From Gliomastix tumulicola (taxonomy: Eukaryota; Ascomycota; Sordariomycetes; Hypocreales; Bionectriaceae), in assembly GCA_001599755.1 (NCBI GenBank), contig BCHX01000003.1, forward strand, positions 4,673,782 to 4,737,781: 64,000 bases of DNA, in the 5' to 3' direction. Below, one piece after another: positions 55,723 through 64,000 of this stretch. Both the position numbers and the translations under genes were made by a program. The notes beneath the pieces were generated by a model. The model was not told the origin of the DNA and searched no databases. It worked only from the letters and a program-made list of their open reading frames with translations. Positions within the stretch are counted from its first letter, which is position 1. Each line of letters starts with the position of its first letter.

Positions 55723-57040
55723 GGTTGGGATTTGGTGATGGGATTTTGGTGGCACGAGTGATTGGGGATACGAGTGATGGGAAGTGGTTTTGGGGTGCAG
55801 ATGTGCTTCGTGGTGCAGATTGGGCTGTGGTGTTCGGAGTGATGGTGGTTGAGTTGACTCTGGATGTGCAGGGCAAGGAAGGGAAAAGTTGGCACTTTTG
55901 GTGGCAGCATGCCTCACGAAATCTGAGCCGAAGGTGAGAGCCTGGTGTCTGTTTACTTTCGGGAAGTAGGGCGTTTGGTTTCTTCGATTTGGCACCGTGA
56001 TTCATCATGTGGTTCGCACTTTGCTCCTCGCTCATCGATGCCCAGGGACAGCCACCAACACGAGGATTTTCGTTGGAGATTTAATATAAATGGAAGCACA
56101 TAACTTGCATCAATACTTCAGTGCTTACCATATACCATAATGCTTCGTGGTATGCCGCTGATTTGGAAGTTATTTTGTACAGTGCGTGGGCCACCAGGAC
56201 GACACATCCGCACACCTACACAATTCGCACCCCCAACTCGCACATGATGTAATGTTCCTCTGCTCGTTTCTCATAGCATCTTGGATCACGAGCGGGGGGG
56301 TATATGCATCAAGCTTCATGTCCAAGGCGAATATTAGAATCACTCTCCCAAATACTGTCTCGAGAGACCAGACATCGGTGCCCGACCTTTTGAGAAACTG
56401 TCAGAGCTGCTAGAATTTGCTGCTTCAGCGTTAAAAAAGAAGGCGAGAAGGTAGGCCATGCGGAGATCTCTCATAAGCTGACCACCTCCATACCTGGCGT
56501 CCCTTTAGAAACTGCCATATGGGGGGTGTAGCTATCCGCTTTCTGCGTGCGAAGTAGCATCTAGATGCACACCAGGCCTCCTCGTCTACCCTCACGGCGT
56601 GTTCTTTTACAATTTAATCCCACACCTGGGCCTCTTCCATCTCCTTCCGTCATGTTCTTTTGCAGTCTCGTCCCCCATCACGCTATTTTTCAGAGAAACA
56701 TGAGCGCCGGACCTGTGCTCTCCAGGGCCTGACTCTGCGCAGCTACACAACCTGCTGCCAACTACCAGAGTCATTACGATGACATCAAGGGAATATTGTT
56801 TGAATTTGGGGGTATTAAGGTATACTAATTCATCGAGGGCTATTGTGATAGACTGATAATACCAGAATGCTAAAATGGCTGCATCTGCCAGCATGTACAT
56901 ACTAATACCGAGATGTAGATATGCCTTCACTTCAGGCATATACTACTACTACCAGTAGGTATAACGAAATACGATCATTGAGAAATCAAACCTGTCCTGT
57001 CATCTTTCTTCGCGTTGTCAAAGCTGCCCGCGAATATGGC
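55723..57040. other. Intergenic region
   Basis: AT content is higher than in most of the window. No coding frame or RNA gene is supported. Confidence 0.45.
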
Positions 57041-57511
57041 CTATCCGTACGGCGCAGTGAATGCACCGACCACCTTGCGACGCAAGGAAGCCATCACTTC
57101 GGAAGCTTTGTCAGCCAGCGCTGACTTCGCGGGCTGCTCCTTGGGGCGCGTAGACTCCCAGGCCTCCCACTTCTCTTTCGCCCTGTCCGCCTCCTCCCGC
57201 AGCTCGGCATTCGTGTCCCTCAAGGACTCCATCATGCGCTCAAAAAGCTCGGCCGCCGTCATATTCTACATCTCGTCGGGCCTCTGCTCCCTGATGCGAG
57301 CCGTCCACCCACTGAGGGGTCTCGTCGTCCACAGGCTGTACCACGATCTCTCCCAGAATGCTCGGTCGTCCTGGTACTGCTGGATGCGGCGCTCGTTGAG
57401 GTTGACCTCGTTGAGCTTGGACCGCCACTCCCTGTGGAGGCGGTCATGCTCCCGGCGCCACTTGTCCATCTCTTTGTTTACCGCCGTGTTCCTTGTTGGT
57501 GAGGTACTCAT
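57041..57511 (-). pseudogene. Orphan Trp-rich coiled-coil gene split by an in-frame TAG
   Basis: The ATG at 57511 opens 81 codons (rich in Trp, Arg, Glu; for example WERSWYSLW) to a TAG at 57266-57268. The same frame then continues for 74 codons, AAT then ATG-ACG-GCG (TAAELFERMMESLRDTNAEL), to a second stop at 57041. Both halves have the same charged helical character, so a single nonsense codon probably divides a protein of about 155 aa. No intron can be fitted around the TAG. A TATAAATA box lies 147 nt upstream of the ATG. No family recognised. Two separate short genes on one transcript would be unusual in a fungus. Confidence 0.55.
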
Positions 57512-57657
57512 TGCGCACAGAGTCAGGATAGATTCTGCGTGAAAGGTTTAGGCTCGCGAGAATAGATGAATCCCGTAGTTGGCTGTCAACCTAGCTGTAA
57601 GGACGCCGAGGGATGGAAGCAGATGACTCTCGCACGTCTCAGGGGTAAAGGGGACGA
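57512..57657. other. Promoter/leader of the TAG-split gene
   Basis: Short non-coding stretch between the ATG at 57511 and the TATA box. Confidence 0.4.
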
Positions 57658-57665
57658 TATTTATA
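57658..57665 (-). promoter_or_regulatory. TATA box of the TAG-split orphan gene
   Basis: TATAAATA is read on the minus strand, about 147 nt upstream of the ATG at 57511. Confidence 0.5.
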
Positions 57666-58037
57666 CTCTCTTAGAGAGACGAGGTGATTTCCTGTGAGCA
57701 AGACGAACTTGATGGAACTCAATGTGTTCTACACGAACGATCCTAGACGTGATTGCTGAATTAACACTAGATACATGGAGGTACACCTTTCGGTACACTA
57801 CCGCAGGGCCTCGAGACCATCTGGGCATTTGCAATCACACCGCTGCTTCCCCTTTATTGAGTTCCATGGCTTGAACATTGTTGTTGAATGGCAATGTGAA
57901 TATGAATTATTCTTTGTCTATGAGTTCGCCCAAGAAGAGGGCATATGATGCCGCCATGGACCGCCGAAGGCTCGCTCAGAGCCTCCAGGGTGTGTGATGG
58001 CACTGAAATGCCCAACGCCACCTTTCCCTGCTGCTGT
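57666..58037. other. Intergenic region
   Basis: AT-rich, with nothing recognisable. Confidence 0.45.
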
Positions 58038-58565
58038 TCATCGTATATTTTGATAGAAGTTCTGTAGACACTGTAGAGCATTCTTGAATCCCAGTCTCTT
58101 GTGAACGAGCAACGGAGAACGACTTGGCGGCACGCCCTTCGCGATCTCATCTCGTTCCTTCATCGCCCTCTCCAACATCTTCAGCTCTCCGCACACAACC
58201 TGGTATTTTTGCTGCAGACGGTGCAACACATCATATCCGTCAACCATATCCTTTTGAAGGCCATTCATCTGTTCCCGAATGGCCCGACACCATCTTAATC
58301 CCTCTACTGTAGAATTAAACCAGTCCGGGTCGTGTCGATTCCATGCTGACCGTATATACCGGAAAAGCCGATCCTCGCACGCGTCGAGACGGTCCAATAT
58401 TCTCTCACATTCCGTCTTCCTCCGTTCTAGTGTTGCTTTGGCTGCGAGGAGCTCTTCCTCTCGGCGCTTGTTTTCTCGCTCCTCGTTTTCTCGTTGACGG
58501 CGCTCCTCCTCTTTCCGACGCTCACTCGCGAAGAAGTAGAATCTCCAGATTTTGGTTTTACACAT
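58038..58565 (-). CDS. Orphan coiled-coil protein
   Basis: A single exon encodes 175 aa. A short hydrophobic start (IWRFYFFA) is followed by about 40 residues of almost pure Glu/Arg/Lys (SERRKEEERRQRENEERENK), typical of a single long alpha-helix. A mixed helical region with ILDRLDACEDRL and WNRHDPDW follows. No signal peptide, no known domain. A TATAATAT element lies about 145 nt upstream on the same strand. Confidence 0.62.
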   Translation of the reverse strand: MCKTKIWRFYFFASERRKEEERRQRENEERENKRREEELLAAKATLERRKTECERILDRLDACEDRLFRYIRSAWNRHDPDWFNSTVEGLRWCRAIREQMNGLQKDMVDGYDVLHRLQQKYQVVCGELKMLERAMKERDEIAKGVPPSRSPLLVHKRLGFKNALQCLQNFYQNIR

Positions 58566-59671
58566 AGTTGTAGGTAGCTACAATGTTTAAGGCGAAGTTT
58601 GAGCTTTCAAGCAGCTGTACGATAGAGTACAGCTGGGTGGCGCTACTGTCGAGCATCTTTGCAAGTCTTGGGATGGAACCGGGGGGAATATCTTTCGGGG
58701 GCAGGATGATATTATACAGCGACCTTAGATTCAAATGAACAGACATAGAAAAGGGCAAAAGTTAACAGCATATGTCCCATATTTCATGGCTTTATTCCAA
58801 ATCTTTCGGCTATGTCTGCGCCAGAGCTATGCTATGTTCCGCCGTTTGAGTGGACGGTCCACGCGTGTTAAACAACGAACAATGAGGGTGATCAAGCATT
58901 ATGCAGTCTGTTCGCTGACAAAGAAATGTCAGTACTTGCCTTGGAACTGTTTTGTGACATAGCACTGCCCCGTGCGGACAGCTCTCGACGGTGCGAGACC
59001 GGCACTACGTGAAGATCCTGAATATCTCGTCATTTACTTACGGCCGATACGGAATGCGGCTCAGTGCCACTGCAGGCATAGATGATGATAGCAGAGTACC
59101 ATTATAGAATATTGAGGGGAAAGTGAATACAAGGCATTCCCAGCATCATCTCACACCATCAATTGCCTTGTGCTTCTCGAGACCCATGACGAGACGGTAC
59201 CTTGAAGATAATGGATGCCGATCATTGCGATGAAAGGCAGCATCTAACTCAGTACCACTTTGATCAACTGACTAATTTCCCATGAGCTCAGTCGTAGATA
59301 CTATGTAGATAAAACTCTATATTTCCTATTTACCTTCCTTCCATCTAGTAATACGGCGGGCATCTAAACCCTCAATGTTAGTAGATTTGTTCACGCATCA
59401 TTCTCTTTTCATTCGCTGGAGTGATAAGGCGTAGACAGATGAACATCACCATATGCATAATACTCACAGCTTTGCACCTATAACGAGCTCTGATCTAAGG
59501 CTGGTACTGTTATACATATATACTATGAGTTTTTCTAAGTTCTTCTCGTTCATTCTTACTCCCTCATCCTATATAGGACCTTCACGAAGCATCTTCACAA
59601 GCAGGTCTTTTTTTGTATCGGATAACTAATACTCACTACCTACATTTCACCCTCATACTTAACAAGTAGCA
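58566..59671. other. AT-rich intergenic region
   Basis: About 1.1 kb, clearly richer in A and T than the gene-dense parts, with no supported gene. A TATATAGG near 59570 is the likely core promoter of the gene at 59672. Decayed (for example RIP-mutated) DNA is possible but was not measured. Confidence 0.45.
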
Positions 59672-60196
59672 ATGGCTCCGCCGATGAACGTCAAGGGGCT
59701 CGAGGAGGAGACCGTCAAGAACGCGGAGAGAATTGAGAAGCTCGAGGCCACGCGCCAGGCCCATCTGGACAAGATGAAGGCGCACGCCGAGAGCTGGAAC
59801 CCAGCCTGGGACGACATGTGGGATTCCATGTGGGACGACATCGTCAGCATCTCCTTCAAGCCGCGCACGTCGGCCTGGGAGAAGCAGCAGCGCTCCGTGC
59901 GGAAGAAGGGCAAGCATTCCAACGGCTGGACGGAGGTCCGGTGCTGGGTCAAGCCTTCCGGTCGACGCGCTCAGTGGACCAAGGAGTCGATCTGGGTGAA
60001 GCACGCGGGCCCGAACTGGGAGGATGTCATTGGCGAGTCTCACAAGAGGAATCCCGAGTGGAAGGAGATGCGGAACTGGCTGCACAGGCTGAACGAGCTG
60101 GATGATCAGCTGGAGAGGAACGCGTGGCGCATCCCGTGGCGCAACGAGGAGACGTCCCAGCTGAAGGCACTGATCGAGAACGCAAACAAGTCTTAA
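59672..60196 (+). CDS. Orphan Trp-rich protein
   Basis: A single exon encodes 174 aa. The composition is unusual: more than a dozen tryptophans, many in a short-period pattern (SWNPAWDDMWDSMWDDI), set between Lys/Glu-rich helices (EETVKNAERIEKLEATRQAH and a C-terminal RLNELDDQLERNAWRI). There is no signal peptide or known domain. The start is supported by an AT-rich leader with a TATA-like element at 59570. It is the only plus-strand member of the orphan cluster and looks intact. Confidence 0.68.
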   Translation: MAPPMNVKGLEEETVKNAERIEKLEATRQAHLDKMKAHAESWNPAWDDMWDSMWDDIVSISFKPRTSAWEKQQRSVRKKGKHSNGWTEVRCWVKPSGRRAQWTKESIWVKHAGPNWEDVIGESHKRNPEWKEMRNWLHRLNELDDQLERNAWRIPWRNEETSQLKALIENANKS

Positions 60197-61089
60197 TTCT
60201 CGATCAAAAGACTCATTCTTCTGACGGAGTCACACCTTTTTCCCCATTAAAGATCCCTAGAATCCAGTGACATTTCAGTAGGCGAAGTATTTTATGAGGT
60301 CGCCCCAAGATGGGTGTTCCCTTAAAGCTTTCGTGACTTGATTCTCCTGAAGAATCTAGCCGCCTATCCGATAAATAAATTTAATCCCTTTTCATTACAT
60401 CATTAACTGATTACGTCCACTGTAAAGATTTATTCTGAGATATTTCGTATACGCACATGAGTGATATTGAAGAATCATCCATGTTCTAGCAATGTGACGA
60501 CGCCTTGATCATTAAGACGCCATTAATCTTCGTAGAGAGCAGGATGTGGGCTCTATCTACACGGATGGATCCCCCAAGAACGCGTATGGAAGCTGTAACT
60601 CCATGTGGCACAGCGGCATCATGATGGCTCATTCTAGAATCATCGAGGGCTACTAGGGGACATTTAACTTGTCCATGGATCATCGTCAGGTGAATAACTG
60701 GGGAGCGATGTGACTGTCATTGCCTCTTCAGGAAAGATGCTGCGATGGGTGAGATTGGAATCTCCACAACATGGGCTGGCAGCGCCGCCGGAATCCTGGA
60801 GCGGGCTGAGCAGAGCGAGATTCTATCACCTGCACTCTGCAGAGCGGTAGGGCTGACTGGTAGCGGACCTCGTCGTGAGTGATCGACCGGCTTTACGAGA
60901 GATCGAGGCTGGTCCCTGCAGTGCAATCCTGTCACCGAAAGCAGGGGACAACAACGGGTCGAGATCTGGCGGATCACATGCATATAACTACCACGACGTC
61001 ACCCATCTTGGAGATCTTGCTCCTGCGTCACCCTTTCACATTTCCCAATCTCGACCAGGCCAGGCCAAGGCGACACACGGAGACGAACC
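60197..61089. other. Intergenic region
   Basis: Promoter of the Zn2Cys6 gene at the right end. An open frame beginning at 60879 runs into that gene but is leader DNA. Confidence 0.45.
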
Positions 61090-62813
61090 ATGCCGGGCAT
61101 CCCAAAATCCCAGCGCTGTCATGGCTGCCGCCGGCGGAAGATCAAGGTAAGGACACGTGCCTGCCAATGGCCCCTGGAAGCATCCTCACTGACCATCATC
61201 GACAGTGCGACCAGAATTGGCCAACCTGCACGCCATGCTTGAAAAAGAACATGGCTTGCTCCGGTCCTTCAACGGCGACCAAGTTCGTGCATACTCGCCA
61301 TCCCGAGCTCGCCACGCCATCTCCATCTCCCTCACAGACGTCATCATCATCATCATCCTCCTCCTCCGACAGGCAGAGCAGCCCCCAGTACTCCATGGTC
61401 AACGTCAACTCGCACAGCATCGACGGCGGCGCCTCCTACAGCTGCTTCCGCCTCTCCTGCCCCAAGACCGTCCCCACGACAGCCGCCGACCGCATCGCTG
61501 CCCGACTCGTCTCTCTCCTCGAGCGTGGCACGTACGAGTCCGTCGTCAATATGCGCTACATGAAGCGCGTGCCCCCGCGGCTCGCCTCCAGCGCGGCCCT
61601 GCGCGACACCGTGGCGCTGCTGTGCTCCGCCTGGACGGGCTCCCGGCGCCGGCGGCCCGTCGAGGAGCTCGTCGCGCTGGGCGTGTATGGGAAGGCGCTG
61701 CGCAGCCTGCAGAGGGCGCTGAGCAGCGGGCCGGAGCAGCTGAGCTGCGAGACGCTGGCGGCGGTGACCATCATGGAGCGGTTCATCGTGCTGTTCAATC
61801 GCGGAAATCGGGCGAGTCGGATTCTGCATGGGCAGGGGATTCGGGTGTTGATGGAGCAGAGGGGGCCGCCGAAGCTGGAGGATGAGCTGGATCTGCTGCT
61901 GACGATTGAGAATCAGGGATCGATGGTAGGTCACCACCACCTCCTTCTACCGTGGTGCTGTTTGTATGGACTCAAGCTAATGGTCAAACAGCTCGCGCAC
62001 AGCGTCCTCAGCGGCACCGATAACCTCTATTTACAGCCAACATGGCGCGACGCCCTCGCCCAAGCTCGCCTCATCGTCCCTGACGAAGCCGCCTTACCGG
62101 GCTCCGACATCATCGATTCCTGCTTCTCCCGCTGGCCAGAGCTGACCAGGGAAATGATGGCACTATACGAGCCTTCCACGACGGGCAGCGAGTGTTTGCG
62201 AGGCCGGGTGAAGACCGTCCAGAAGAAGCTCAACGAGGTGCAGGAGATGACGCCAACAATTCACGATCACATGGCCAGGATGCGCGGTCTTGGACAGATT
62301 TTAGAAGTCGACACGTTGGAGACGCCGCTGGTGAGCAAATACGAATGTACGACGTTAGAGGCCGCGGAGATGATACTAGGCTGCATCACACTGCACATCA
62401 TCTGGAATAGAATGCAGCATGAGCTTCTCGCGACGTTCCACGAATACGGGAGCACAGAAGATGACGAAGACGAAGACGAGCCAGATATCCTAGCTTTAAT
62501 TAAGCTGGAGGAGGAGAACCGCGAGTACGGACACGAGATCGCCAAGTTTGTGCCGTGCCTGAAAGAAAGGGGCCCTGTTGTTGGTGGCCTGCTCACGATG
62601 CCGCTGCATCTGTCACTCGAAGGGTCGGATCCGCTGGTGAGAGAGTACATCATGGACTTCCTATCCGACGTGAACGAGACGCAGCAGATGTTCCCCAAGG
62701 GCATCGCACGTCTGGAGGAGTACCTGCTGGACAGGGCGAGGGTGCTGACAGGGAGGCGGCCTCTACACTGTACAGTAAGGGCGATGGATGGGGAGCAGAT
62801 AAATACAATATGA
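61090..62813 (+). CDS. Zn2Cys6 transcription factor
   Basis: Three exons, 61090-61146, 61206-61925 and 61992-62813, give 532 aa. The first intron (59 nt) splits the zinc cluster after KIK. Spliced, it reads CX2CX6CX6CX2CX6C (Cys10 to Cys37) with RRRKIK as the basic part. The second intron (66 nt, GCTAATG branch) is open and a multiple of three and would be missed by a frame-only reading. After the cluster comes a Ser-run linker, then an all-helical region of the fungal regulator type (DUF3468-like layout, with RLVSLLERGTYESVVNMRYM). An acidic TEDDEDEDEPD stretch lies near 62455. The ATG at 61090 was chosen because the family begins only a few residues before the first Cys. Targets unknown. 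Confidence 0.88.
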
Positions 62814-63002
62814 GATGACAAATAGCAATGTGAGAGCTCGGCCCCTTTGCTACATATGGTGCGGCGCCTGGATACAAATATTACGACCCAATGTCCCAGA
62901 CCTGGTAGCCATCGATTCAAGCAAAGATGTCATTATTCTATAGACTACACGAGAAAGTACAGGCTCATAAACTACATAACAACAGGAATATCACAATCCA
63001 CA

Positions 63003-64000
63003 TCATAACTCTACCAGTCGGTATCCTCCAGGGACACTCATATGCCAGCTCAGCGGCACCCTGACACGCTTATACGGGTTCAACTCGATAAACACGCGCA
63101 CCTCCCCAAGGACATCAACCTTGGCACTCGCCGTCCCCCATTCATTGTCATCAGGCCTCCTCGCCCAGTTCTTATCGTTGTCCACATTCTCGAGCGTCAC
63201 GCCGACAGCCTCGCCGCCCAGCCGCATGTTGGCGGGGAACGCGGGGCGAATACCGTAGCCCGGGTCGTCGCACATCGGCAGCTGGTCCACGACGGTGATG
63301 CTCGTCGGCCGTGTGACCTTGATCCGGAGGTTCTCCAGCCTGCAGATCCGCGTGACGTTCTCGTGGTTCTGGCCCTGCCCGAGCTGCCGGTCGTAGCTGA
63401 CCGACTCGTGGCGCACGCTGTAGCTGACGGCGATCCAGGGGTCCGGGCCGGCGTTGAGGTTGACATCCTCCCCCGGACGGGCTCGGGGAAGCGTGCTGGG
63501 CTTCATGGTCTGCCTATCCACGGTGATGGAGACGGGGCCGGACATGATGTCGATCTCGGTCGTGTTGGCGAAGTAGATGTTCATGTAGGCGCGCTCGTCG
63601 TACTTGGGCACCACGGTGTACTTCCACGAGACGTCTTTGAACTCAACCACGCCGAGGAGGAACTCGACCGGCCCGTTGCGCGTGGGCTCGATCGTCCACG
63701 GCTGCATGCGCCACTCGATGTCCTTCTCGACGTGGAGACTATCCCGGAACGCCTCCACGCGCTGCGACCATTTCCCAGGACTTGGTATTTTCTTCAGCTC
63801 AAGGTCCGGAGCGATGGTGAACCCTTCCTTCTCCTCCTCATCCCCCTCATCCCCCTCCTCCTCCTCCTCGAGAGGGCCGAACTCGTCCTTGATCTTCTCC
63901 TGCAGGGTCCTCGTGCTGCCTTGCACGAGGCCGTCGGCGCCCGAGCGCAGCTGCCGCAGTTCCATCTTCCAGGGCGTCAGGACGGGCGGCTCGGCACCCC
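63003..64000 (-). CDS. Unrecognised protein, 3' part (5' end outside window)
   Basis: The frame is open from the right edge to a stop at 63003. An internal ATG at 63965 exists, but in-frame codons before it (reading EPPVLTPWKM) suggest that the gene begins further right. At least 330 residues are visible. There is an acidic Glu/Asp run near residues 33-47 (counted from the internal Met), then beta-rich sequence with VEFLLGVVEFKDVSWKYTVV and, near the end, KVDVLGEVRVFIELNPYKRV. No signal peptide, helix bundle or catalytic motif is recognised. It is tail-to-tail with the regulator at 61090-62813, 189 nt apart. Confidence 0.65.
   Translation of the reverse strand, partial: GAEPPVLTPWKMELRQLRSGADGLVQGSTRTLQEKIKDEFGPLEEEEEGDEGDEEEKEGFTIAPDLELKKIPSPGKWSQRVEAFRDSLHVEKDIEWRMQPWTIEPTRNGPVEFLLGVVEFKDVSWKYTVVPKYDERAYMNIYFANTTEIDIMSGPVSITVDRQTMKPSTLPRARPGEDVNLNAGPDPWIAVSYSVRHESVSYDRQLGQGQNHENVTRICRLENLRIKVTRPTSITVVDQLPMCDDPGYGIRPAFPANMRLGGEAVGVTLENVDNDKNWARRPDDNEWGTASAKVDVLGEVRVFIELNPYKRVRVPLSWHMSVPGGYRLVEL

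Noticed and set aside
58566..59671. Possible transposon or RIP-mutated element in AT-rich DNA
   Set aside because: No terminal repeats, target duplication or transposase-like fragment could be seen; dinucleotide ratios were not computed.
1..64000. tRNA, rRNA, CRISPR or replication-origin features
   Set aside because: No cloverleaf-like sequence with A/B boxes, no repeat-spacer array and no rRNA segment was recognised by eye.

Overview
The window is nuclear DNA of a filamentous ascomycete (Pezizomycotina, probably Sordariomycetes; the class is an inference). The support is many short introns of about 50-90 nt with GT-AG ends and CTNAN-type branch sites, three Zn2Cys6 transcription factors, an AA9 LPMO, a Pth11/rhodopsin-type membrane protein, a NACHT-WD40 NLR, a HET-domain protein and eukaryotic ribosomal-protein genes. 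All gene models are hand-spliced from the sequence, and coordinates span introns.

Layout. 0-2 kb: 3' part of a thioredoxin-reductase-like flavoenzyme (CxxC) and, on the minus strand, a secreted AA9 LPMO. 2-6.8 kb: a long gene-free, GC-rich interval leading to a Zn2Cys6 regulator (6.8-9.6 kb). 10.5-16.4 kb (all minus): a Gly/Gln/Tyr-rich low-complexity protein, a UDP-glycosyltransferase and a second Zn2Cys6 regulator. 17.5-29.3 kb: an immunity-like locus in which a giant HET-domain protein with TPR-like and many helical repeats (+) meets tail-to-tail a NACHT-WD40 NLR (-). 30-32.6 kb: an NmrA-like protein and an AhpD/CMD-like protein. 33.8-35.9 kb: divergent housekeeping genes for ubiquitin-eS31 and eS26. 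36-39.6 kb: gene-poor, with only coding relics. 39.7-47.2 kb: a GT32 glycosyltransferase, a cysteine-rich secreted peptide whose two exons are too short to stand out as an open frame, a Pth11-like 7TM protein and, divergently, a GMC oxidoreductase. 48-54 kb: a TAG-interrupted orphan gene, a secreted CE1 esterase, and a minus-strand pair of CYP504-like P450 and aromatic nitrilase. 54.7-60.2 kb: five small Trp-rich or coiled-coil orphan genes, two of them broken by a homopolymer frameshift or an in-frame TAG. 61-64 kb: a third Zn2Cys6 regulator and the 3' part of an unknown protein running off the right edge.

How genes may work together. The HET/NLR pair looks like a cell-death or allorecognition module. 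The nitrilase would release an arylacetic acid (for example phenylacetate) that the neighbouring CYP504-like enzyme could hydroxylate. The AA9 LPMO and CE1 esterase both fit plant-cell-wall attack but are far apart. No tRNA, rRNA, CRISPR array or intact transposon was recognised.
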